Both the position numbers and the translations under genes were made by a program. From the NCBI GenBank assembly GCA_011947345.1, contig JAAVTG010000604.1:1-64000 (forward strand): DNA of 64,000 bases, in the 5' to 3' direction. Shown in pieces: positions 11,659-22,946 of this stretch; positions within the stretch are counted from its first letter, which is position 1; each line of letters begins with the position of its first letter. This DNA comes from Phytophthora quininea (taxonomy: Eukaryota; Oomycota; Peronosporomycetes; Peronosporales; Peronosporaceae). Under the pieces are notes generated by a model, which was not told the origin of the DNA, did no database searches, and was given only the letters and a program-made list of their open reading frames with translations.

Positions 11659-14087
11659 ATGGCGCCCCCGTCCGCGCCGCTGCAGGTGGCCTCGGCCCGC
11701 TTCTTCCGCCTCGAGTGCGCGCACGAGCAGCTCTTCTGCCCCGAGTACAAGCGGTGCGACCCTCGCCAGCCCTGCCTCCCAGAGGGGTCCATTTGACCAG
11801 TCTCTGTCTCACTTGCTATTCACAGAAGCAACCGCACCAAGGGGCTCAAGATCCTGCGCTGCTTCCCGCACTGCTGTCCCGAGCACATCGACCGCAGCTA
11901 CTGCGGGTCGTCTCTCAGCGTCCAAGTGCAGCTGGCCGAGCGTCCTCCAGGCTCGGCCCCGCTCAAGCCGTCTCCCAGCCAAGTGCTTTCGGTTTTCGCA
12001 CGCTTCGAAGCAGTCAGCGATGTGAGTCTGCGCGCCGGCGAGTGTGTCCAAGTGGACAAGATCCAGCACAACGTCCAGACCGATACCCACCTCGAAGGGC
12101 AGTGGATCGCCGGCGTGCAGGACCGACCGTCGGGGCTCGTCATCCGAGCTGCTGAGAGCGACGATGAGGACTCGACGCTCGTCTTCCACCTCAACGGCAA
12201 GAGCGTGTCCCGGTGGTACTACGACTGGGAGAGCGGCGCCAACAAGGCCCAGAGACTCATGAAGCACGTGCTCAAGGCCTACGTGGTGGAGCAGTGCGCC
12301 GTCGACATGGACGACAACTTCACGGCTATCTCCAGCAGCGAGGCCTTCACGCAGCTCTACCGAGTGCTGCACGTCATCTCCTCGCCCGAGTTCACCGTCA
12401 TCTCGTACCGACGCGCGCCGCTGGAGCAAATCCAAGCAGCACAGGCAGCGGCGTTGGCGGCGTCGAAGTTGGGCACCCCACCTCGGAAGATGGCGGTCAA
12501 GACGGTCAACATGCCCGTGAACCGCAGTGTGCCTACATATTCCCAACGCCGGGGTGGTTTGGAGGATCTGGTCTATGAACGAGCGCTCTACCGAGCAGGA
12601 CAGAGTGCTAGAGTAGTTCCTGCACCGCGTGAAAGCAGCTTCGAGGCGTGGGGAGACGACCCAGTGGAAAACACGTACGAACCGGATGCAAAGCGTCGAC
12701 GTCGAGTAGCTGTGAGACCCACAGAAGAGATAGTGGTGCATCCGTTGGAGAACAAGTTGTTCTGGGAGCACTCCAACGCCTCAGCCGTCGCGGTCTCCAA
12801 GAACCTAGCGCTGTTGTATGCGTTCTTGGACTGGGCGCCATTAGGGATCTATTCGTCTTGTGTAGACGAGATTTTGAAGACGATAGAGTGCAGACTACTT
12901 CAGTTACTATCGACGACGACAGACAGGAGAGACTGCTTCTCGGAGCTTCTACTCCAGCACTGCGCCGATCGTAACTCTCGTTCTGCTTCCGGGGAAGAGG
13001 ATAATGTGGGCCGCGCTGCTTCCGTCCCGATCGAGTTGCAGACGCTGTTGCGGGTATCTGCGCAGGCCTTGGGTTGGCTGTCCTCAAAGCAAACGCGCCA
13101 GTGGCTGCGCAAGTTTTTCCGCCTCCACGCTGGCTGTGTGCTGGACAAGACGAAACTACGGGCGATCTTCTTGCTGTTTCTACGAGAGCTAGAGGAGCGT
13201 CTGAACGCTGAAGTGTTTGCGGCGACACCACTTAGCAACCTAGGAAAAGTAGCTGAAGAGGTCATCGCGGCGGTGTATTCATACCCTGATTTCCATGCTA
13301 AGCGACCGCAAGTGCGCCAGCTATTGAGCGGCCAGAGTTTCGCTGGATGGAATGCTTTCGTGGCCCATATGCGCGATACGTTCATCAGCAACACAAAGTT
13401 ACCGAGAAGAGGAGTGGCGGTGAATTTCCTCACAGCTTACCGCCCTCACAATGCGATCGAAAAGACTGGACCGGCACATGGCTGCTGGATATGGAGCGTG
13501 CCCAGTGGAAACCAAATACCCCGAGCGAGTCGGACATGACATTGACATTGCTCTCCCTGTTCGAGATCCTATCGCAGGTCGTCCGGCTGGAAGTAGCGCT
13601 AGATATCGAAGGCTGCTCGCTTCGGATCCGGTCATCGCTTGGCATAGCTGGTCGATTGGATTGTATGCATGTTGTGCTAGATAGCAAGGACCGCGTATTT
13701 CGACTCTTTCCGAACGGCACGACTGCGGGCGGTTCCGGTGGAGCCAACGGAGATTACGTAGGAGACATCTCCGTCGATGAGAAGAACCAACTCGTGATCT
13801 ATCTCGACGTGTTCAAGTGGGCTACGCAGACAGACGACCGATCTTACCACGTTCGCATGCGCTTTGAGTGTCAGCGAGGCGCAGGGTTGGCGATCGACGG
13901 CGACATTTTAGCCACGACGGCCTCGACGAAGTTCACTGAGGAGGAGATGGCGTGTTTGGCTGAGATGTCGCTGTGTGCCAAGCGAAAATCTGCCCGACGC
14001 TATCATGTAAGTGATACGGAGGAGGAAGCTGCGGTGCCTGTTTGGGAAGTGCACAGCAGCTTCGAGCTGAATTACAAGAAGGTGTAA
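11659..14087 (+). CDS. Lineage-restricted family protein, copy C (two exons, one frame break)
   Basis: Best-preserved member of the family. Exon 1 is 11659-11753 and exon 2 is 11826-14087, separated by a 72-nt intron (GTGCGA...TTCACAG). With one base restored at the A4 run 13460-13463 the coding length is divisible by three and gives 785 residues. Order of parts: Cys/His-rich N-terminus (FRLECAHEQLFCPEYKR; CFPHCCPEHIDRSYCG, residues ~15-55); conserved block with FHLNGKSVSRWYYDWESG and SPEFTVISYRRAP (~70-230); basic linker DAKRRRRVAVRP, a plausible nuclear localisation signal (inference); helical middle; beta-rich C-terminal domain (DWTGTWLLD, DSKDRVFRLFPNG, AIDGDIL) reminiscent of a small beta-barrel, though that is only an impression. 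It converges tail to tail with the NOP9-like gene, 34 bp apart. Function unknown. Confidence 0.8.
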
Positions 14088-14121
14088 AGATCGTCACACC
14101 TTTTTACCCGTATCTACGTTG

Positions 14122-16214
14122 TCATCTATATTGTTTAGCTCTTCTAAGTGTGTTTCGCCATCTATTCGTCCTCGCTACCTCGATGCTTCTTGCTCTTCTT
14201 GCTCTTTTGTGCTTCTTTTCCTTGCCAGAAGCTCCACCTCGAAGAGCGTCCATGATCATGGCTACATCGGCACTCTTAGCCACTTCTTCCTTACGCTGTT
14301 CGGCCTCCTCTTCCGTGAGCTGAACGGCCTTACGTTTCTTTGTCTTTTTGTCCTTCTTGTGCTTCTTGTGCGTGTTCGTGGTCTCCTCTACGTCCTTGAA
14401 CAGGTCGGCGATCTTCTGCTGCTTTGTGTACAGCGCCCCCACTTCTCACGACTTTGCTTGTACTCGAAGAGATGGCACGTGTTCATCACGAGCTGGGAGA
14501 AGTGACTGCCAGTGAGCTGCGTCTCCACCGCCAACAGTTCATGCACCACAGTCTCCTTCTTCTCCAGCGGCAGGTCTTCGTAGCATTTCATCACCGAGAA
14601 GGCACCGAGACGATCCATAGCTAGTGCACCAAACTTGCCCACAAAGCGTTCGTACAGTGCGTCGCGCACCCATGCCGTGCTGGGGTCCTTCGACTCCCAA
14701 ATGGGCTCCACCACGCAGCGACTGCCTGTCGAGTCCTTGGCCAACGCTACTAGTTGCACCGAGTTGAAGGCAAGAATCGCCGTGTACAAGGGCGTCAAAT
14801 ACTCGCCCGCTTCAAACTTCTGCAATTGCTCGATGATCTTGGCGCCCATGACGTTCAATTGTACCTTTGCCGACGTCGCAGAGGTTGACAACTGCACGTT
14901 TAGCAGGGAAGCCACAAAGTTTTTGCGTACAGCCTCAGGCTTCTTGCCTTCCTGCTTGGCGATGGCATTCTCCAGCGCCGTAAAGACTTCTTGCTGGTGC
15001 TGCTTGAACTTGACACACATCTCCACCACTCGCCAGATGACACCAGGGCGACCCATGGTCAGCAGCGTCCACAGTGACGCCTCCAGTTCCTCCAGCACCT
15101 CCAGCGCCAAGTCTTCCGTGCCGATACGCACAACCGCGTGCTGCACCACGTAGTTGGCAATGTTGTGTTCTGCGAGCTGCAGCATCTTGCCGCGCACGCA
15201 TCGCTGGAAAACCTTGGCGAAAAACTTGTCGCTCGCGCTCTCGAACAACGCCTCGAGCAAGTGGCTGGTCACCGCGTCGGCAGCCAAGTCAAAGAAGCCG
15301 CTCTCGCACGAGTCCTCGTCCTCCCACTGCAGTATCCGCTCCGCAAGCTTCCGCTGGTATTTCGACGGCGCCAGCTTCAGCGCCGAAGCAATTAGTGGCC
15401 CCGAGTTCTGATCGTACAGCAAGTTTTGCAGCTCGTGCGTTGTGCTCTGAATCAGCACGTTCAAAAGCTCCTTGAACAGCTTTTCAAACGACTTTGGCAC
15501 GTCGTATGTGACTTCGCTGCCGTCTTTGCCCGGTCGAGCCTCCGTGAACGTCACCACTCGGTGCTTGGCCTTCTTGCCGCGCTTCTCCGGCACGAGTGGC
15601 TTGCCAGCCAGCACCGCCAGCACGGAGCGCAGCACGTGACTGGCGCTCACGTCGTTCATAAGCGTGATCCACTCACTCTCGACCTCCTTGACCATCTCCA
15701 CAATCACGTCGCTCATCAGCGGCACGTCCTGCATGCGATCGTCGTCGTCCTGTTCGTCCTGCCCCCTAGCTCCTGCTCCTTCGCCACCACGGCACTAGCT
15801 CTAGACAGCAAGTGCTGCAGCACGTGGGACGAGTAGCGGTTGGTCCACAAGTGGCTCGTGTAGCCATTCATCTTGTGCAGGAAGAAGCGCAGCTGATGGT
15901 CGCTCATCTTGGGCAGGAACACCTCCAACAACTCGCCGGCGTGGCGGTCCGAGGCGGCGCTAGCAGCTCGTGGAGCCAGCTCCTCCAGCACGTTCCATAG
16001 CAGCAGCTCGTTGTCCTCCGGAGTCGAGTCGTCGACCTGCGTCAGCATCTCCGTCACCTCCTTCAGGTACGAGAGCGTGTCTTGCTCCAGTCGACGCGGT
16101 CGCAGGCGTCTATCGGAGCATAATAAAGGTAAGCAAGCGGCTCATCTAGTAAGCCACGCAGTGGAGTTCGTACTCGGGTCGCTGCCGTGTCTCGGCGGCA
16201 TGTTCGTCGGCCAT
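14122..16214 (-). CDS. NOP9: NOP9-like pumilio-repeat nucleolar protein
   Basis: Nop9 proteins are Puf-type RNA-binding proteins of the 90S/40S pre-ribosome needed for 18S rRNA maturation. Exon 1 is 16214-16174 and exon 2 is 16109-14122, separated by a 64-nt intron (GTACGA...GATAG) whose removal yields LEQDTLSYLKEV, the usual start of the family. Puf-like repeats follow: DRHAGELLEVFLP, NRYSSHVLQHLLSR, DVSASHVLRSVLAVLAG, NSGPLIASALKLAP, NIANYVVQHAVVR, DSTGSRCVVEPIW, GAFSVMKCYEDLP. The C-terminus is a Lys-rich tail (KKHKKDKKTKKRK) typical of nucleolar proteins. Two frame breaks, both in C5 runs on the plus strand (15762-15766 and 14436-14440), are each repaired by one base, giving 676 residues, close to the family norm. 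Because the gene is normally essential and single copy, I treat the breaks as likely sequence errors. Confidence 0.85.
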
Positions 16215-16331
16215 CGTGCTACAAGTCCAGTGACGTCTTATCCAATGGACCGTTCCCGTAAATAAACGTGACAATAAGTCGTTAATTACGGGACTATTGC
16301 TTGAAGTGTCAGATCAAAAGCTCCCCTAGCG
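16215..16331. promoter_or_regulatory. Shared divergent promoter of the NOP9-like and C2 genes
   Basis: Only 117 bp separate the two divergent start codons. The interval contains a CCAAT pentamer (16242-16246), a TGACGT element (16231-16236) and an AT-rich palindrome-like stretch around GTTAATTAC. The bidirectional role is inferred from gene orientation and spacing. Confidence 0.5.
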
Positions 16332-17072
16332 ATGCCGCAGCTCATCGTGACGCTGCTGCGCGCCAACAACCTGCCGGTGGCCGACACGTATCTGCAGGGC
16401 AGCACCAGCGACCCGTTCGTGACCTTCCAGCTGGGCGACGAGTACCTGCGTTCGTCCTGCGTGGCGGCCTGCCTGGATCCTGTATGGCAGCCGGCCGAGA
16501 CGTTCGAGTTTGAGGTGGCCCCTTCGCACACGGAGCGGCGTCTGACGGTGCAGGTGGTAGATAGCGACCGCTTCAAGCAGGATGACTTGCTGGGCGAGCT
16601 GACGCTGCCGCTGTCCGTGTTTGAAGCGCGCCCCAATGAAGCCGCGGTGGATACGTACGAGCTGACGGTCCCTGCGGGCCTGCAGCAAGCCGCCAAGAAC
16701 CCGCAACAAAAGTCTACGTTGCAGCTGGATATCTGCTACACTGTGGAGACGGACGGACAGAAGACACTCTGCGTCTGGGAGAACGAGGACTACGTCGACG
16801 GCAAGTGGACGCCCTCGCACAACAACGAGCGTCGCCACTGGTCCACCTTCGACCTGCAGGTCTCGTCCGACAACTTTGACCACGTGGCGCCCAAAGTGCC
16901 GGACAGACTGGAAGGTGCCGGATGGGCCTACTCTACGAAGAAGGGCGACGACCACGGATGGGTCTACGCCAGCACGTACACGGGGCCCTGGGCGGCCTCG
17001 GTCTCCACCACTTGCTACGCACGTCGCCGTCTCTGGCAGAATAATTGCCGTCCTGCTGTCGCCTGTGAATGA
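16332..17072 (+). CDS. C2-domain protein with dysferlin-like C-terminal motif
   Basis: A single-exon protein of 246 residues. Residues ~1-115 form a C2 domain (LIVTLLRANNLPVADTYLQG; SDPFVTFQLGDEY; LDPVWQPAETFEFEV; VVDSDRFKQDDLLGEL), a fold that binds membranes and often calcium. Asp residues at the loops (TSDPF, DSDRFKQDD) are present, so calcium binding is plausible. Residues ~150-225 carry Trp-rich motifs (WENEDYVDGKWTPS; RRHWSTFDL; GAGWAYSTKKGDDHGWVYA) resembling the DysF repeats of dysferlin and peroxisomal proteins. There is no signal peptide or membrane segment. A peripheral role in membrane traffic or repair is inferred from the domains only. The frame is intact. Confidence 0.8.
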   Translation: MPQLIVTLLRANNLPVADTYLQGSTSDPFVTFQLGDEYLRSSCVAACLDPVWQPAETFEFEVAPSHTERRLTVQVVDSDRFKQDDLLGELTLPLSVFEARPNEAAVDTYELTVPAGLQQAAKNPQQKSTLQLDICYTVETDGQKTLCVWENEDYVDGKWTPSHNNERRHWSTFDLQVSSDNFDHVAPKVPDRLEGAGWAYSTKKGDDHGWVYASTYTGPWAASVSTTCYARRRLWQNNCRPAVACE

Positions 17073-17446
17073 GGGAGTTGTGGATTTTGACAAGAGGACA
17101 GGAACACGCAGTACGTAGCCTCTGAATGGAACCAATGACTAACTGAGCTGGGTGTGGGTTTTGTTTCTCTTGTTTTCTTTGTCATTGAACATCAAACAGT
17201 AGAGCAGGATAGCAGGCAGCGTTCGACTGGTGTTATTGTTTGGTTGCTTGGTTTGGCGGGGCTGCCCACGTCATCCTATGGTTGGTTTTATCTCGCGGTT
17301 CCCGACGCAAAGCTACCCGTCCCCGCCGCAACTCGCAAGCCAATTTCATCCAGCGGACGGTTAGCCGAGCAAAATGACATCATCCTGTTGCTCCTGTACT
17401 GGCGGTCCTGTCGACTAAGTGTTCTCACAATCATTTTGCCGCAAAG
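17073..17446. other. Spacer upstream of the Argonaute relic
   Basis: No gene is seen here. It presumably holds the 3' flank of the C2 gene and the former Argonaute promoter. Confidence 0.5.
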
Positions 17447-19263
17447 ATGGAGAAGCGAATGAGCTACAGGGGCTGTAGCGAGTACCGTGCCAGCACTGGC
17501 AGTGAAGACCGTGGAAACCGTGGTAAATACGGGCGTCAAGGCCGTAACGTTGGAAGCTACTATAGAAGTGACCTCGTCGGTCTTGAATCTGTCATGGTCG
17601 CTGGCTCAGGGTATGGAGGTGTGTGTCATGCTATTAAAGACCCACCGATCCAAGAAGAATGGACAAGCCGCGCTGGAATTCGCGAGGTCAACCCAGATGA
17701 CCAGTTTCTCGTTTGCCGCCGCCCTGGAGTTGCGAGGGAGGGCCGTGCAGCTTGAATTGAACTGCTTTCGGGTTCGATTAAATTCCGTGCCTCCGAAAAT
17801 CTTCAGGTATCACGTGGACGTAGAGTGCTCGACCATTGGAATCACCAACCAGTCGACTACGCCGCCGCGCCTATCACGCAAACTGGTGCGAAGAATCATC
17901 AATGCTGCTCGTTTGCAGTACGAGCCAGAGTTCGGTGGTGTTCGTGTTGTGCATGACGGCATGGCGGCGCTGTACGCTCCTTCCAAACTGCCACAGGCAA
18001 ACCAAAGCAAGACGTTCACTGGGGTCAAACTGGGCGCCAATTGAGGCCGGCACCACCATCGATCCTTTGTAGTGCAGATGAAGCTCGCCGAAGTGGTTCC
18101 GACAAACTCTCTCCGACATTACAATTCAGATCCTGACGTGAATGTTTTGCCAAATCTCCAAGCTTTAGGGCGCCATCTTGCTTGGTTACTGTGAGGGCCA
18201 ACTTTTTCTCGATGATGAACGCTATTCCACTTCAGGGTGGGAAGCAGTTCTGCTGGGGTTACCACCAAACGCTGCATTTTGCCAGCTAGAAGCTACTCAT
18301 GAACATCGCCCCAATTCCAAGGCTCTTTCTTTCTCCTAGCCCGCTCGTGGAGTTGGTCAAGGCAATCCACAAGAAGTGGGATTTCTCTCAGAATGCGATA
18401 AAAAATCGTTTAGCATCTGAGCTGTGTGGGATTAAGGTTGTTCCTACGCATCGAACAGCTCGCAGACGCGCGATTGTTGGGCTGAGTGATGATTCCGCTA
18501 CCAAAGCCTTGATGAATATCAAAAGTGGGGCAATGTCTGTCGTGGATTACTTCCGCCAAAGGTATAACATTCATCTGAGCTATCCGGATTTGGCGTTGGT
18601 GAATGTTGGCTAGAAATTCGTAGGCAATGAGGACTGGCTACCGATTAAAGTGTGCAAAGTGGCACCGGGACAATGCGCGAATGACTACAACGTGGATACA
18701 GCTGAAGATATCAAGTACGCCAGCATACAGCCAGACGCCTGTCGGGAGAAAATACTGGAGCAGCGCTGCCAAGCATCGTTTAACAATGACCCATTCTTGG
18801 TAGCGTTTGGTATGGAAGTGGAGCAGAATTTACAATCCGTGATGTGTCATGCGATGGAGGAGCGCTTTGTGGATGAACACTCCCGGACGCAGTTCATGTT
18901 TTCACAGTATGACTAGAAAAGGTCCCGCAGCATCTTCAGCAGACGCTCGGGATCGTGGGGCAATTCGTGTGGCATACTTGGAGTACATCGGTCGATCGAT
19001 GCCACTACCACGGCGATCGACGGGCGTAAGCGACGCCCCGCTGTGATCGACACGGGCGTTGTGAATTCACACTAATCCGACTTTTACTTGTACGGCCACG
19101 GCAGTGCAAACGTGCCTTGCCACTACATTGTGCTGCGTGATGAAAACGACCTGGCGGTAGAAAAAAATATAATTTGTGCTCTAGCACTTCGATGGTGGCC
19201 CCACTGCATCATGCCGAACGCGCTCGACACTTGCTAAACAACAACGATCTAGTGGAAGTATAG
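17447..19263 (+). pseudogene. Argonaute relic with most of PIWI deleted
   Basis: Pieces of an Argonaute appear in the correct order on one strand but in shifting frames and with stops. N domain: ELNCFRVRLNSVPPKIFRYH and FGGVRVVHDGMAALYAPSKL (~17755-18040). L1: NVLPNLQALGRHL (~18140-18180) and GGKQFCWGYHQTLH (~18240). PAZ entry: LMNIAPIPRLFLSPSPLVEL (~18297). PAZ: SVVDYFRQRYNIHLSYPDLA, then a TAG at 18611-18613, then WLPIKVCKVAPGQCA. L2/MID: FNNDPFLVAFGMEVEQNL. After ~18920 only a trace of the PIWI core remains (SVDRCHYH near 18990). The PIWI end then follows: AVIDTGVVNSH, a TAA, SDFYLYGHGS, HYIVLRDEND, HHAERARHLLNNNDLVEV and the terminal stop 19261-19263. Several in-frame stops and the loss of most of PIWI, including the first catalytic Asp region, make this a true relic. 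The 5' limit (RG-rich start at 17447) is uncertain. Confidence 0.85.
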
Positions 19264-19420
19264 CCCGAATTCCACGGTGACGTAATTGAAGACAATTGTG
19301 CTCAAAAGCGTCCGTTAATGTCCATCATTCATTTAAGTATATTATTTATGTTCTCCACACTAATGTTTATTTCATCGAGTTTTGGCGCCTCTTTGGCAGT
19401 TTTAAGGCGGCAAGCAAGAG

Positions 19421-22400
19421 ATGGCGGAGAGCGGCAGTCCCAGCAGTGCGAGCGTGAGCCCCAGCGGCAGTAGCGCGTCGTCCTCGCGCAGCAGCAGCGT
19501 CCCCAAGATGATTCCTCATCCGCCCAAGAAGGAGGACGACGACGAGTCCATGGGGACTCGGTAGAGGACAACGACACGGCGGACGACGACGATGGCGATG
19601 ACGATGCCGCCGAGTCGTCGGAGGACAGCAAGAAGGACATTCTGTCCAAGGAGGAGCGCGAGGCACTGCGTAAAGAGGAAGAGTTGGTACTCCAGGACCA
19701 GCGCGACCGCCAGCTCAAGTCATTGGACGCCGTCAAGCAGAGCCTGGCGCAGGACGCCGACTGGGAGGCCAAGTCGGCCCGCGACAAGAAGATGGCCTTC
19801 CTCATGGCCCAGTCCGACGTGTTCACCAACTTCCTCATGGGCGGCTCCAGCGCCGTGGGCAAGGAGATGTCCAAGAAGAAGGCGGCCAAGGAGGCCGGCT
19901 CCAAGCGGGGCAAAGGCAACAAGCAGGCCGACGCGCAGGCCCTGCAGGACATGGACGACGCGCGGTACACGCGCATCACGCAGCAGCCGTCCATCATCAA
20001 GTTCGGCACCATGAAGCCGTATCAACTGGAAGGTCTGAACTGGATGATCCGCCTCCATGACTCGGGCGTGAACGGTATCTTGGCCGATGAGATGGGCCTG
20101 GGCAAGACCTTGCAGTCCATTTCCCTATTGGCCTACTTGAGAGAAGCACGCGGCATTGAAGGCCCGCACATCATCATTGTACCAAAGTCGACGGTGGGCA
20201 ACTGGATGCGAGAGCTCAAGAGATGGTGTCCGGTCATCCGAGCGCACAAGTTCATGGGCTCTAAGGAAGAGCGAGCTGTGCAGAGAGAACGCGTGGTGAA
20301 GAAGGACTTTGACGCGCTTGTGCTGTCGTACGAGGTTGCGATCATCGAGAAGGCCGTGCTGCAGAAGATCAAATGGCGCTACTTGCTGATTGATGAGGCC
20401 CACCGAGTTAAGAACGAGAACTCAAAGCTCTCGCGCGTCGTGCGTGAGTTTAAGGTGGAGCACCGTCTGCTGATCACAGGCACACCGCTGCAGAACAATT
20501 TGCACGAGCTGTGGGCGCTGTTGAACTTCCTTCTGCCGGATATTTTCTCTGATGCTGAGGATTTTGACTCGTGGTTTAATGTGGACGAGGAGGAAGGACA
20601 GGAGAACGTGATTAAGAAACTGCACACGATCCTAAGGCCGTTCCTGCTGCGTCGTCTGAAGGCAGATGTGGAACACTCGCTGCCTCCTAAGATCGAGACC
20701 AAGCTCTACGTCGGTCTCTCGGAGATGCAGCGCGAGTGGTACATGCGCGTGCTGCATCGCGATGCGACGCATTTGAACGCTATCGGCGGCAGTGACCGTG
20801 TTCGTCTGTTAAACATCCTGATGCAATTGCGTAAGGTCTGCAACCACCCGTATTTGTTTGAAGGAGCAGAGCCTGGTCCGCCGTACCAGGAAGGCCCTCA
20901 CCTATGGGAGAACTGCGGTAAGATGACGCTGTTGCACAAGCTCCTGCCAAAGCTCCAAGCTCAAGGCTCCCGCGTCTTGATCTTCTGTCAGATGACGTCG
21001 ATGATGGACATTCTGGAGGACTACATGCGCTACTTCGGCCACGACTATTGCCGTCTTGACGGGTCCACAAAGGGCGAAGACCGCGACAACATGATGGAGG
21101 AGTTCAATGCGCCAGGAAGCTCCAAGTTCTGCTTCCTGTTGAGTACTCGTGCTGGTGGTTTAGGTATTAACTTAGCTACGGCAGACATTGTCATTCTGTT
21201 CGATTCCGACTGGAACCCGCAGGTGGATCTCCAGGCTATGGATCGTGCGCATCGTATCGGACAGACGAAGATCGTGCGCGTGTTCCGTTTCATTACGGAC
21301 GGCACTGTAGAGGAGAAGATCGTTGAGCGCGCTGAACGAAAGCTGTATCTGGATGCCGCTATCATTCAGCAGGGCCGTCTTGCTCAGCAGAACCGGAAGC
21401 TGTCCAAGGACGAGCTGATGACGATGGTACGTTTCGGTGCCGACGAAATCTTTAACGCTCGAGGGTCTATGATTACGGACGATGACATTGACGCTATCCT
21501 GGCTCGCGGTGAAGAGCGCACGGAGGCCATGAAGGATAAGATCAATGCGGACATGCAGCACAATCTGGCGAACTTCTCGCTGTCCGGAGACAACGGCAAT
21601 GCCAGCGTTTCGAGTCTCTACGAGTTTGAAGGAGAAGTCTTTTCCAAAGACACAAACAATGGCGACATCCTACCATCCACGTTTATTGCGCTCCCTCAGC
21701 GCGAGCGCAAGTCGAACTACAACGAAGACGAGTACTATCGTCAACAGGCGGGTCTGTCCAAGCCGAAGAAGCCGAAAAATCAGGCTCGGACGCGGCGAAG
21801 GTGCCGGTCGTGCACGACTACCAGTTCTTCCAGCAGGATCGTATGGTAGCGCTACTTACCAAGAAGACCATAGTAGAAAACCGCCGTAAGGAATTGACCC
21901 GCCTGATCAAAGAGGCGAAGGCTGACGAGCAGCGTGCGAAGTCGCGCAAGAGCAAAAGTGCGGAAGGAGACGAGTCGGCGGAGCAGTCGGCGGAGAACTC
22001 GGCCGAGGAAGGAGAGGGCGACGACGCCAAGTCGGCTGCTCTTGAGAAGGAGCTGAATGAGACGGCGATGGAGCCGGCGGACGCGAAAGAACTGGAAGAG
22101 CTCGAGAAAGAGGGCTTCGGTGACTGGACCCGACGGGATCTGAAGCAATTCATCACTAGCTGCGAGCGCTACGGCCGTGCAGACAAGGTGCGTGTGTGCG
22201 ACGAAGTGTCGTTAGTTCTAGGCAAGGACCCAGTCCAGGTGGAACGATACTACGATACGTTCTGGTCCCGCTATACGGAACTGAAGGACTACGCTAAGCA
22301 CATCGAGAAGATCGAGCGTGGTGAGAAACGACTGGAGCGGAACGAAGTCGTGAAGCAAGCGCTTGCTCGCAAATGTAGTCGCTACAGCCACCCTCTGCGT

Positions 22401-22823
22401 GACATGCGGATCCACTACCCAAGCGGCTATAAGAGCAAGGGCTACATCCAGGAGGAGGATGTGTTCCTGGTAGTCATGATGAACAAGTACGGCCCGCTTG
22501 AGCACTGGGGCGAGATCCGCGATGAGATCCGCAAGGCCTGGCAGTTCCGTTTCGACTGGTTCTTTAAGTCTCGGACAATTGGTGAGCTGCAGAAGCGTGG
22601 CGAAGTTCTTACTCGCATGGTCGAGCGTGAGAATGACGAGCTTAAGAGTCGCAGCACGAAGGACGAAGATGACCTTGCTAAGAAGGCGAAAAAGAGCTCC
22701 AGCTCTTCCAAGAGCAAGTCCAGCAGCAGCAAAAGCAAGAGCTCGAGCTCGAGCTTCAGTAAGAAACGCAGCAGCTCGTCGAAGTCGTTGAGCTCTGCGT
22801 CCAAGAAGCAGCGATCCAGCTAG
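19421..22823 (+). CDS. ISWI-family chromatin-remodelling ATPase
   Basis: ISWI ATPases slide and space nucleosomes. After an acidic, Ser-rich N-terminus come the SNF2 ATPase lobe (Walker [18 protein letters not shown] box [26 protein letters not shown]) and the helicase C lobe ([67 protein letters not shown]). Next is the ISWI signature [20 protein letters not shown] with an AutoN/HAND region, then SANT ([20 protein letters not shown]) and SLIDE ([34 protein letters not shown]). It ends in a Ser/Lys-rich tail. HAND-SANT-SLIDE after the ATPase is what separates ISWI from CHD and SNF2 proper. Two frame breaks, at G4 19552-19555 and A5 21775-21779, are each repaired by one base, giving 1134 residues. 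No intron is seen. Confidence 0.93.
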
Positions 22824-22946
22824 TAAATGCCCGTCAATGCAGGGCTGTTACGTTCGCCATCTATTTTTCAATACGCCTCCCAATTCGAACGAATCGTTGA
22901 AGTAGTTTGCTTTCTTGACTAGATAAGAGACTTGGAGGAAGACGTC

